From an uncultured bacterium (GTDB taxonomy: Bacteria; Pseudomonadota; Gammaproteobacteria; Burkholderiales; Burkholderiaceae_E), in contig CAIPGD010000379.1 in the NCBI GenBank assembly GCA_903864485.1, positions 1-16,821 of the forward strand: a stretch of 16,821 nt of DNA, given 5' to 3'. The notes below the pieces were generated by a model, which saw only the letters and a program-made list of their open reading frames with translations, was not told the origin of the DNA and ran no database searches. Below are positions 6,553 through 12,730 of the stretch, one piece after another. The stretch's first letter is position 1. The number at the start of each line of letters is the position of its first letter. The position numbers were made by a program, and so were the translations under genes.

Positions 6553-7245
6553 TCATCGAATGCCAAGATTTCGTGAATCGAGTCGAGCGAGTTCGACAAA
6601 CAAATCCACCTTGGTCGTCACTGGGTCGCGACGCATCAGGCTCGAAGCTTCAACCCTTGGACCAACCCATTCCCGCAACGTCTGATCTGCGTCGGGCTGG
6701 CGTAAATGTTCAATCAACAAAAACGCACCAGGTGTCTGGTCTGGACTCGCTCTAAACCGAGCTTCCGGGGAAGCTTGCAGAGGGTCTCCCGGTTGCGGGC
6801 ATTGATAAGCACGCCAGCGGCATGCAAGCTCGGGTGGTCGTTCCAGGAGTTGATCAATCCAGAACTGCAAACGATCAGATTCAATTCGGATGCTGACGAT
6901 CCAGGCGCCCGAGCAGGCCAGTCCACTCGTCGCACGCAGCACCGCGGCCGCGCGCCACATGTTTCGAAAATACGGCATGATCGCCTGAGTTCGCGGAGTC
7001 GGCGACTGCAGGGCCCGCCGATAACTGACTTGTTCAAGAACTTCAATCGATGCCAATTCGTAGAAAGTCATAAAACGCGGTGACGGATAGACGCCGCCCG
7101 CATTGGGCACGGATTCGGTCCGAACTCCGGCTTCAAAGCCTGTAATCGCCAGTCGCTCCGGTAAATGCTCGGTCTGGTACCACGTCTCGTACTCATCCAA
7201 AACCGTTTCATCCAGATCATTCCAGACCGCTAACATCGCCTTCAT
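6553..7245 (-). CDS. Small conserved protein, probable dimeric alpha/beta-barrel (EthD-like) fold
   Basis: First gene of the liv operon. Seen: about 230 aa from the ATG at 7245, preceded by AAGG with an 8-nt spacing. A tandem ATG at 7248 and an ATG at 7269 are possible, but the latter has no ribosome site and overlaps the divergent gene. The N-terminus MLAVWNDLD, then EYETWYQTEHLPERLAITGFEAGVR, has the pattern of ferredoxin-like dimeric alpha/beta-barrel proteins, in which a W..EH....R...GF motif follows the first strand. A second strand-rich half follows, with RFRASPDQTPGAFLLIEHLRQ and a VTTKVDLFVELARL end, suggesting two fused barrel repeats. No catalytic assignment is possible. Its place at the head of an uptake operon suggests it acts on or binds the imported compound. 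No signal peptide; cytoplasmic. Confidence 0.7.
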   Translation of the reverse strand: MKAMLAVWNDLDETVLDEYETWYQTEHLPERLAITGFEAGVRTESVPNAGGVYPSPRFMTFYELASIEVLEQVSYRRALQSPTPRTQAIMPYFRNMWRAAAVLRATSGLACSGAWIVSIRIESDRLQFWIDQLLERPPELACRWRAYQCPQPGDPLQASPEARFRASPDQTPGAFLLIEHLRQPDADQTLREWVGPRVEASSLMRRDPVTTKVDLFVELARLDSRNLGIR

Positions 7246-7267
7246 CATCCTCACCTTGGAGACATTC
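7246..7267. promoter_or_regulatory. 22-bp divergent junction with back-to-back ribosome-binding sites
   Basis: The minus-strand start (ATG ending at 7245) and the plus-strand start (ATG from 7268) are 22 bp apart. The minus-strand Shine-Dalgarno region AAGGTGAGG occupies 7249-7257, and the plus-strand GGAG occupies 7258-7261. There is no room for a promoter for either gene, so each must be transcribed from within or beyond the other gene. Confidence 0.7.
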
Positions 7268-8344
7268 ATGAACTCGAACCGGCATCGGCGCCGTGAACTC
7301 TTCCGGCTATTTTCAGCGACCTGCCTGTCAACCGCAGGGTTTTCCGCGCAATCGCAACACCTCGCTCAGGCTCAAACCACGGCGCCGACACCGCCGGCAG
7401 TGCCGATCGGATCACAGACCGCCTCACAGTTCGCTCCGGTCGACAAATATCCGATGCGCCCGATCACCCTGGTTGTCCCGCAGACGCCGGGAGGGACGAA
7501 CGACATCGTTGGACGCGTCGTTGCACAAAAACTCAGCGACGTCACGGGGACTTCGGTGATCGTCGAGAACCGGCCCGGGGCTGGCGGAAATATCGGGACG
7601 CAGGCCGTTGCCCGTGGATCGAAAGACGGCTACACGCTGTTACTCACCGTCAGCAGCGCTCAGGCGATTAATCCTGCGCTCTATAAGAATGCCGGATTCG
7701 ACCCGGTCAAGGACTTCACGCCGGTGACCCTCATTGGCTCAGTGCCCAACGTGCTGGTCGTTCACCCGAGTTTCCCCGCGCGAACACTCGATGAATTTAT
7801 GGCTCTGGTTAGGTCGAAGCCCGAAAGCACCTTCCAATATGCGTCCGCTGGCAATGGGACTCTGAACCATCTCCTAGGCGAGATGATGAATCAGATGACC
7901 AAAACCGAAATTCAGCATATTCCCTACAAAGGCGTTGCGCAGGCCTTGAATGATTTGTTGGGAGGCCAGGTGCCAATCGCATTTGCCAGCGTGCCCTCGG
8001 TGCTACAGCACATCAAAGCCGGCAAATTGGTCGCCTTGGGGGTGAGCTCCGCCAAACGCTCACCGGTTCTCCCGGACACCCCTGCAATCGCCGAAAAAAT
8101 CCCGGGCTTTAGCGGTACCCTCTGGATTGGGTTATTTGCGCCCGCGGGTGCTCCCCGGGCCGCGCTGACTCAACTCGAAGGCTATATGGCGCAGGTTCAG
8201 GGGGCGCCCGAATTCAAAGAAAAACTGTTGAGTTCTGGCGTCGAGCTGGCCTCAGCAACGCCCACCGAATTCGCGACCCTACTGCGCGATGACCTTGCAA
8301 CCTGGGCAAGAATCGTCAAGATCTCGGGCGCGCGGGTGGATTAA
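7268..8344 (+). CDS. Tripartite tricarboxylate transporter-type (Bug family) solute receptor, orphan
   Basis: Periplasmic carboxylate-binding receptor. Seen: 358 aa from the ATG at 7268, supported by GGAG at 7258-7261 with 6-nt spacing. The frame is open to 7103, but the added residues overlap the divergent gene and carry no signal. A basic N-terminus (RHRRRELFRLF) and hydrophobic stretch form an export signal with an arginine pair, possibly Tat-like, ending near AQAQ. Family motifs follow: YPMRPITLVVPQTPGGTNDIVGR with PGGTND at about 74-79, ENRPGAGGNIG at about 100-110, and HIPYKG, as in Bug receptors that grip a dicarboxylate through the P-G-G turn and ordered waters. Known: Bug genes are greatly expanded in Burkholderiales and mostly lack linked TctA/TctB membrane partners; none is here. 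It sits divergent from the liv operon, which suggests a shared physiological context. Confidence 0.92.
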   Translation: MNSNRHRRRELFRLFSATCLSTAGFSAQSQHLAQAQTTAPTPPAVPIGSQTASQFAPVDKYPMRPITLVVPQTPGGTNDIVGRVVAQKLSDVTGTSVIVENRPGAGGNIGTQAVARGSKDGYTLLLTVSSAQAINPALYKNAGFDPVKDFTPVTLIGSVPNVLVVHPSFPARTLDEFMALVRSKPESTFQYASAGNGTLNHLLGEMMNQMTKTEIQHIPYKGVAQALNDLLGGQVPIAFASVPSVLQHIKAGKLVALGVSSAKRSPVLPDTPAIAEKIPGFSGTLWIGLFAPAGAPRAALTQLEGYMAQVQGAPEFKEKLLSSGVELASATPTEFATLLRDDLATWARIVKISGARVD

Positions 8345-8374
8345 TGTAGCTTGATGTGGACCGCTCCCAGCGCT

Positions 8375-9463
8375 CTAACGCCGGGGGGCCGTCTGCAAAA
8401 GAGACCTCAATGCCTCTTTCCACCACTTGGCTTGCCCCGTCGTGCCATGGCCGGCAGTCTGATCGCTGGCTGGAATCAACAACAGTCGGGCATTTGGAAT
8501 TGGCTTTAAGGCCTGTTCCATCACGCCGAGCTCTGGCGGATTCCGTTCGTCGTCAGCAGAGTTGATGGCCAGCAAGGTCGCCGTGATTCGATTCAATTGC
8601 TCAGTGGGGTTGAAATCTCTGGATGCATCCCACTGGTACAAAAAGTCGTTGGCGTCACCTTCAAATGGACCGGACAACCGGCGATCCAGTAGCTGATCTG
8701 CCTTGGCGCGGGTCGGCGCCTGTCGTTGTAGAGACTGTGAACCGCCATTGGTTGCGACCGCATAAAACACCGATGCGAACTGCAGACTGCGTGGTTGCTT
8801 CCCATACTCCCCACCCATCCATTCTGGGTCGTTACGAATTGAATCAATGATCAGGCGACGCATCATCCAGTTTCGCCCCGACATTTCAATGGGCATCGAC
8901 GCCATCGGAACGAGAACATCCATGAAATTCGGATAGGCCGAGCCCCAGAGCCAAACCTGCATTCCGCCCATCGAATTGCCCAAAATCAGGCGGACGTGCC
9001 TCTGGTTCAACCCTTCTGTCACCAGGCGATATTGGGCGAGGACCATATCGTCATAGTTGTACCGTGGAAATTTGGCTCGCATCCCATCCGAGGGTTTACT
9101 TGATCTACCCGTACCAATCGAGTCCGGCAAGATCACGAAATGATTCGCCGCGTCCAGTGGCTGACCGGGCCCGAACAATTCGCCGCCAAACCCTGCATTG
9201 AGCATCCCCAACCCAGTGCCGGTCGTCCCATGCAGGATGACGACTGGCTCGCCAGACGGATTACCGAGAGTTGTATAGCCAATATTCAGGCTGGGCATCA
9301 CTTCGCCCGTATGGAAACGAAAATCCTTCGCAACCCAGACGTCGGTCTTTTGATTCGGGAACTGATTTGGGATCGTCTGGCCGACTGCAAGTCCTGAAAA
9401 TAAAAAAGAGGCGATCAGTCCAAGCGTGCGGAAAAGCTGGTTCAAAGGAAAGTCAGGCCACAC
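8375..9463 (-). CDS. Exported alpha/beta hydrolase, homoserine O-acetyltransferase (MetX)-like superfamily
   Basis: Seen: 362 aa from a GTG at 9463, chosen because a GAGGTGG ribosome site (9468-9474) precedes it and because the first 28 residues then form a clean signal peptide (LFRTLGLIASFLFSGLAVGQ). The open frame runs to a GTG at 9526 without extra support. HGTTGTG near residues 78-84 is the oxyanion-hole strand. GNSMGGMQ carries the nucleophile Ser at about 164. NSADDERNP at about 301-309 supplies the acid and TAGHGTTG the His at about 339, so the triad is complete. Known: this order with GxSMGGMQ is typical of MetX-like acyltransferases and related esterases. Odd: MetX enzymes are cytoplasmic, whereas this one is exported, so methionine synthesis is unlikely; a periplasmic esterase or acyl hydrolase is more probable. 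It is a single gene, tail to tail with the Bug receptor gene, 30 nt apart, with no clear terminator between. Confidence 0.87.
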   Translation of the reverse strand: MWPDFPLNQLFRTLGLIASFLFSGLAVGQTIPNQFPNQKTDVWVAKDFRFHTGEVMPSLNIGYTTLGNPSGEPVVILHGTTGTGLGMLNAGFGGELFGPGQPLDAANHFVILPDSIGTGRSSKPSDGMRAKFPRYNYDDMVLAQYRLVTEGLNQRHVRLILGNSMGGMQVWLWGSAYPNFMDVLVPMASMPIEMSGRNWMMRRLIIDSIRNDPEWMGGEYGKQPRSLQFASVFYAVATNGGSQSLQRQAPTRAKADQLLDRRLSGPFEGDANDFLYQWDASRDFNPTEQLNRITATLLAINSADDERNPPELGVMEQALKPIPNARLLLIPASDQTAGHGTTGQAKWWKEALRSLLQTAPRR

Positions 9464-9545
9464 AGCGCCACCTCGATTGTGTTGAGTTTGGGACAGAGTG
9501 CCTGACGAATAGGCCCTGCAAACCACAACCCCTGCGGGTATTGCG

Positions 9546-9568
9546 GGTTTACCCTATAAGGGTTAACC
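9546..9568. promoter_or_regulatory. 23-bp near-perfect palindrome in the divergent spacer
   Basis: GGTT (9546-9549), T, ACCCT (9551-9555), ATA, AGGGT (9559-9563), T, AACC (9565-9568): nine of ten arm positions pair around a 3-nt centre. It lies between the divergent hydrolase gene (start 9463) and the 70-aa gene (start 9601). The centre contains TATAAG (9555-9560), which could double as a -10 element for the plus strand, but there is no good -35. Probable dimeric-regulator operator, or a hairpin in the 5' leader of the small gene. Confidence 0.5.
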
Positions 9569-9600
9569 TTTAGCCTTCGAAAACCCCACAAGGATTAACG

Positions 9601-9813
9601 ATGGACTCTGCGCTCACCAACCGGTACCCGCAACATCACGACGCAATTGGACGGATCGTCTCCGCCGCCCAGCAACTGAAGCAGCTGGCCCACAGCGCCG
9701 TGCTCGCATTGCAACGACATCAGCGCAACCGCACGATGCTGCGAAACGCTGAAATCTTCCGGACCCTCAGCCGCTACGACCATCGGCTGGCCGACGATTT
9801 CGCCAGAAGTTAA
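9601..9813 (+). CDS. Small basic protein, DUF1127-like (70 aa)
   Basis: Seen: an ATG at 9601 preceded by AAGGA with 7-nt spacing, a good ribosome site, giving 70 aa. It is histidine/arginine-rich and helical in character. The C-terminal NAEIFRTLSRYDHRLADDFARS fits the DUF1127 pattern (basic stretch, E-[LI]-x-x-L-S-x-x-D-x-x-L-x-D). Known: DUF1127 proteins are small, arginine-rich and mostly of unknown role; some Alphaproteobacterial members affect phosphate or carbon metabolism and RNA. The match here is partial: the usual DIG-x-x-R end is replaced by DDFARS, and the frame is longer at the N-terminus. It sits alone between divergent and convergent neighbours, with a palindrome about 35 nt upstream. 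A frame on the other strand across the same interval (9595-9846) has no ribosome site and looks spurious. The gene is probably real; family membership is tentative. Confidence 0.6.
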   Translation: MDSALTNRYPQHHDAIGRIVSAAQQLKQLAHSAVLALQRHQRNRTMLRNAEIFRTLSRYDHRLADDFARS

Positions 9814-9827
9814 TCGTCGGAGGGTTA

Positions 9828-9866
9828 GTCGCGAGGCGATCGTCAATCGACCAATCGCGACGCGAC
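9828..9866. terminator. Candidate bidirectional hairpin between convergent genes
   Basis: GTCGCGAGGCGAT (9828-9840) and ATCGCGACGCGAC (9854-9866) pair at 11 of 13 positions around a 13-nt loop. It sits 14 nt after the stop of the 70-aa gene and 3 nt beyond the stop of the nitroreductase gene on the other strand. Neither side has a T-run, so it is not a standard intrinsic terminator; it may act as an RNA 3'-end-stabilising structure. Confidence 0.45.
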
Positions 9867-9869
9867 CAC

Positions 9870-10490
9870 TCAGTCGGCGCTAAAACTCACGATAGCGCCG
9901 ACGTCTCGACGCACTTTGCGCGGCCAGTTACCGGGGGCTGGACGCCCAACGGCGAGTAGCATCACCGGGATTTCGTTACTGGCCAGCTTGCACTCTGCGC
10001 TCACAGCGACGGGGTCAAAACCGATCATCGCGCCCGACGCCAGGCCCTTTCCTTGGGCGGCCAGCATAATCGTCATCGCAGCCAGCGCCCCGGAGCGCAC
10101 GGCTTCGTCACGCTGGAATTGATCTTTACCCTCGTACAGCCCGTTGGCCATTTTGATCCAGCCGTCATAGGCCGCCTGATCGATCTGCCCACTGTCCAAC
10201 ATGGGCTTAATAAGGACCGGAAGGTCCTTGTAGCCACCGATTTTTCCGACGACAACAAAGGTCACTGCAGCATCGCCGACTTTGGGCTGATTGGATGCCG
10301 CCGCCTTGAGTCGAAGCTTCGCGCCAGGGGTATGAACTGCCACGAGCCGCCAATTTTGCTGATTAAACGAGGTCGGGGTTTGATTGGTAAACTGCGCCAG
10401 CTCCGTGATTTCGTCCACGGACATGACGTGTGCCGGATCAAAATTGTTAGCCGACGTCCGGTGATTGATGGCTGAAAAAACATCGTTCAT
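9870..10490 (-). CDS. Nitroreductase family protein (FMN-dependent oxidoreductase)
   Basis: Seen: 206 aa from the ATG at 10490, supported by AAAGGGA about 7 nt upstream. HRTSANNFDP at residues 10-19 is the FMN-phosphate-binding basic motif, PTSFNQQNWRLVAVHTPGAK from 39 is the second flavin-contacting segment, and the C-terminal half has the glycine-rich GKGLASGAMIGFDPVAV expected before the last helix. Known: nitroreductase-fold proteins are FMN-binding homodimers that use NAD(P)H to reduce nitro groups, quinones or enoates; the physiological substrate is not readable from sequence. The YEGKDQFQRDEAVRSGALAAM stretch resembles the quinone-stress-associated branch. It is a single gene, divergent from the SGNH-like gene across 96 bp and convergent with the 70-aa gene. 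Cytoplasmic; no signal peptide. Confidence 0.9.
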   Translation of the reverse strand: MNDVFSAINHRTSANNFDPAHVMSVDEITELAQFTNQTPTSFNQQNWRLVAVHTPGAKLRLKAAASNQPKVGDAAVTFVVVGKIGGYKDLPVLIKPMLDSGQIDQAAYDGWIKMANGLYEGKDQFQRDEAVRSGALAAMTIMLAAQGKGLASGAMIGFDPVAVSAECKLASNEIPVMLLAVGRPAPGNWPRKVRRDVGAIVSFSAD

Positions 10491-10586
10491 GACATTTCCC
10501 TTTAGATTGGTGCAGATAATTCCGCCTCGACCTTACAACGCAACCTGGTGGGTTATTGTGAGATTCCAACCAGTACCCGGCACACC
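10491..10586. promoter_or_regulatory. Divergent spacer: promoter(s) expected, none convincing
   Basis: This 96-bp gap must hold promoters for both the nitroreductase and the SGNH-like gene. On the minus strand a weak pair, TTGCGT and TTATCT with 18-nt spacing, is the best sigma-70-like candidate. On the plus strand no acceptable pair was found. No strong palindrome is present. Confidence 0.3.
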
Positions 10587-11408
10587 ATGAAACTCGTTCA
10601 ATTGATCCGACAGGGCACGCTCCGCATAGCGGTGCTCTTAGTGGCTTCGCTTTGCGTCATCCCCGCGCTGGCGCAAATCAAACCCGAGCGCACTGATCTG
10701 GGTGTGACCGCCAAGTCGATCCTGTGGGTCGGCAATAGCTTTTTCTATTACAACAACAGCATGCATAACGTTTTTGGGTCAATCGCGCGTGAAGCGATGC
10801 CCGGGCAGAACGTGCGCGGGGTCTCGGTGACCATCAGTGGATCGGGCCTCGACTGGCATGACATGGATTCGCTGTTGCGCCCCGATGGGATCGGTCGTTA
10901 CTCTTTCGTGGGCGACAACGAAATCCGTGTCAACCCGCCCGGCAAACAATTTGATGCCGTGATCATGATGGACTGCAGTCAGTGTCCGGTGCATTCCCAG
11001 TTGAAGCCCGTCTTTCATCAGTTCGCCCGCAAGCATTCTGAGACGATCGTTCGCAGCGGCATGCAACCGGTCCTGTTTATGTCGTGGGCTTACAAAGACA
11101 AGCCCGCAATGACGCAACCACTGGCGGACGAATACACCAAGGCCGGTAACGATAACAACGCGCTGGTCATTCCTGCCGGGTTAGCGTTTGCACGCGCCAT
11201 CAGCAAAGCCCCGGACCTGGAGCTCTATCAGGCCGACAAACGTCACCCCAGCGTCGCCGGAACTTATCTTGCGGCGTGCACAACCTTTGCCGCGCTTTAC
11301 GGAAAATCCCCTGTTGGAGTCCGCTTTGACGCGGGATTAGGCGCCGAGCGCGCTGCGATGCTCCAGCAAACCGCTTGGGAAACGGTGCAGGATTATTTCA
11401 AGCGCTAA
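10587..11408 (+). CDS. Exported SGNH-hydrolase-like protein (DUF4886-like)
   Basis: Seen: 273 aa from the ATG at 10587, chosen because it places a standard signal peptide at the N-terminus, with a hydrophobic core LRIAVLLVASLCVIPALA and a cleavage site near residues 29/30. A GTG at 10548 would add 13 polar residues in front. There is no strong ribosome site. Block I is ILWVGNSFFYYNNSM, with the candidate nucleophile Ser at about 51 in a GNS rather than GDS context. The C-terminal block is DKRHPSVAGTYLAAC, with Asp 217 and His 220 in the usual D-x-x-H spacing. A middle ISGSGLDWH fits block II. Known: SGNH proteins of this type are periplasmic or secreted esterases and deacylases, often acting on glycans. 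The substrate is unknown and no carbohydrate gene is nearby. Four cysteines occur in the mature part. The stop is 5 nt from the convergent MATE stop. Confidence 0.77.
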   Translation: MKLVQLIRQGTLRIAVLLVASLCVIPALAQIKPERTDLGVTAKSILWVGNSFFYYNNSMHNVFGSIAREAMPGQNVRGVSVTISGSGLDWHDMDSLLRPDGIGRYSFVGDNEIRVNPPGKQFDAVIMMDCSQCPVHSQLKPVFHQFARKHSETIVRSGMQPVLFMSWAYKDKPAMTQPLADEYTKAGNDNNALVIPAGLAFARAISKAPDLELYQADKRHPSVAGTYLAACTTFAALYGKSPVGVRFDAGLGAERAAMLQQTAWETVQDYFKR

Positions 11409-11413
11409 AGGAT

Positions 11414-12730
11414 TCAGCCCCAACGAGCGAATTTGACGATGAACGCGGTAGAGATTCCGTACACCGCCATGCCGGCCCCAACGAGCGCAAAGATCATCCA
11501 TGCCGGTGACTGCAAATGGGCCAGCAAAGCACCACCCGCAGCGACTACGATCAGCCGTGCGACGCCTGCAAAGACCGGCCCGATCGCCTTGCCCGCGCCC
11601 AAAGACGAAAAATAAAGCGACAAGCCGAGCCCAAAAAAACCATAGAAGGGCCCAGCCCACTGAAAGTAACTTGCTGCGGACTGCAATACCGAAAGCTCTT
11701 TGGAATACAACGAAGTCCAAAGGTCCGGGGCCAGCATGACGATCAAACCCAAGGCGCTCAAAACGGCTGTGGCCAACGCGGCGGCGGTCCAGGCCGCCAG
11801 GCGGGCCCGCGCAATATTGCCGGCACCGATCGCCATACCAACGATTGGCACCGAAGCCACCCCGATCGCAAACGCGATGGGCACGAGCAAAAACTCCAGA
11901 CGGGTCCCGATGCCATACCCAGCCAGAGCCTGGGTACCAAACTTGGACACCAGACGGGTCAGAATCAAAATGGTCGCCACGGTCATTAAGGGAGACACGC
12001 AAGCCACCGCACCGACGCGCAGAATGTCAAACAAATGTTGACGGTGAATTGGCGTGCTGCGCACATTGAGTTGAATCCGCCCCCGACCGGATGCCAGATA
12101 ACTCCACAAAAACAGCGCGCCACACAGATTGGCCAGAACACCGCCTGCCGCCACGCCATGCATGCCCAATTGCGGCAATGGGCCCCAACCCAAACCCAAC
12201 GCACCACCGAACACCACCTGCGCCAATGCGAGCACAAAGAGCGTCACCGAAGGCACACGCATGTTTCCGCTGCCCCGAATCACCGACGACAAGGTATTCA
12301 CGATCCAGACGAAGATCGAACCCAAAAAGGCAACTTGGCAATATGCGAACGCCTCGTTCAGCGCCTCACCCTGCCCGCCTAAGCTCGACATCATGAAGTG
12401 GCCAAACAATTCAAGAGCCACCATAAAGGCGGTGCCAAAAGCAATGCCAATCCAAAGGGCGTGCACGGCGAGCACATTGGCCCGATCGACATCACCGGCG
12501 CCCAAAGCTCGGCTCACGGCCGAGGACACGCCACCCCCCATCGCCCCCGCGGACATCATGGTCTGGAGCATCACAAACGGAAATACCAGTGCCATACCAG
12601 CGAGTGCTGGGGCGCCGAATTGCCCGACGTAACTCGTTTCTGCGATGGCAGCCAGCGCGGTTGCCAACATGGCGACCATGTTGGGTAACGAAAACCGCAA
12701 CAGGATCGGCAGAATCGGGCCCGTCAACAC
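11414..12730 (-). CDS. MATE family multidrug/metabolite efflux transporter
   Basis: Inner-membrane antiporter expelling cationic or amphipathic compounds using Na+ or H+. Seen: 438 aa from a GTG at 12730, which overlaps the end of the RND gene by 7 nt. It starts LTGPILPILLRFSLPNMVAM, the classic MATE beginning, and has about twelve hydrophobic spans. GGGVSSAVSRALGAGD in the first half and the related ASVPIVGMAIGAGNIARARLAAW in the second show the internal two-fold repeat. No frame defect. It is the third and last gene of the adaptor-RND-MATE operon. The frame ends 5 nt from the convergent SGNH-like gene, with no separate terminator visible. The substrate cannot be inferred. Confidence 0.93.
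   Translation of the reverse strand: MLTGPILPILLRFSLPNMVAMLATALAAIAETSYVGQFGAPALAGMALVFPFVMLQTMMSAGAMGGGVSSAVSRALGAGDVDRANVLAVHALWIGIAFGTAFMVALELFGHFMMSSLGGQGEALNEAFAYCQVAFLGSIFVWIVNTLSSVIRGSGNMRVPSVTLFVLALAQVVFGGALGLGWGPLPQLGMHGVAAGGVLANLCGALFLWSYLASGRGRIQLNVRSTPIHRQHLFDILRVGAVACVSPLMTVATILILTRLVSKFGTQALAGYGIGTRLEFLLVPIAFAIGVASVPIVGMAIGAGNIARARLAAWTAAALATAVLSALGLIVMLAPDLWTSLYSKELSVLQSAASYFQWAGPFYGFFGLGLSLYFSSLGAGKAIGPVFAGVARLIVVAAGGALLAHLQSPAWMIFALVGAGMAVYGISTAFIVKFARWG

Noticed and set aside
7103..7267. Upstream extension of the Bug receptor
   Set aside because: It lies antisense in the divergent gene and would hide the export signal; GGAG at 7258-7261 supports the start at 7268.
8345..8374. 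Possible terminator between the Bug receptor and the hydrolase
   Set aside because: The 30-nt gap and its flanks show no stable hairpin with a T-run on either strand.
9595..9846. 83-aa minus-strand frame opposite the 70-aa gene
   Set aside because: No ribosome site and no motif; the plus-strand frame has a well-spaced AAGGA and a family-like C-terminus.
12129..12632. 167-aa plus-strand open frame
   Set aside because: Antisense to the MATE gene, proline/alanine/threonine-rich with no recognisable domain or ribosome site.
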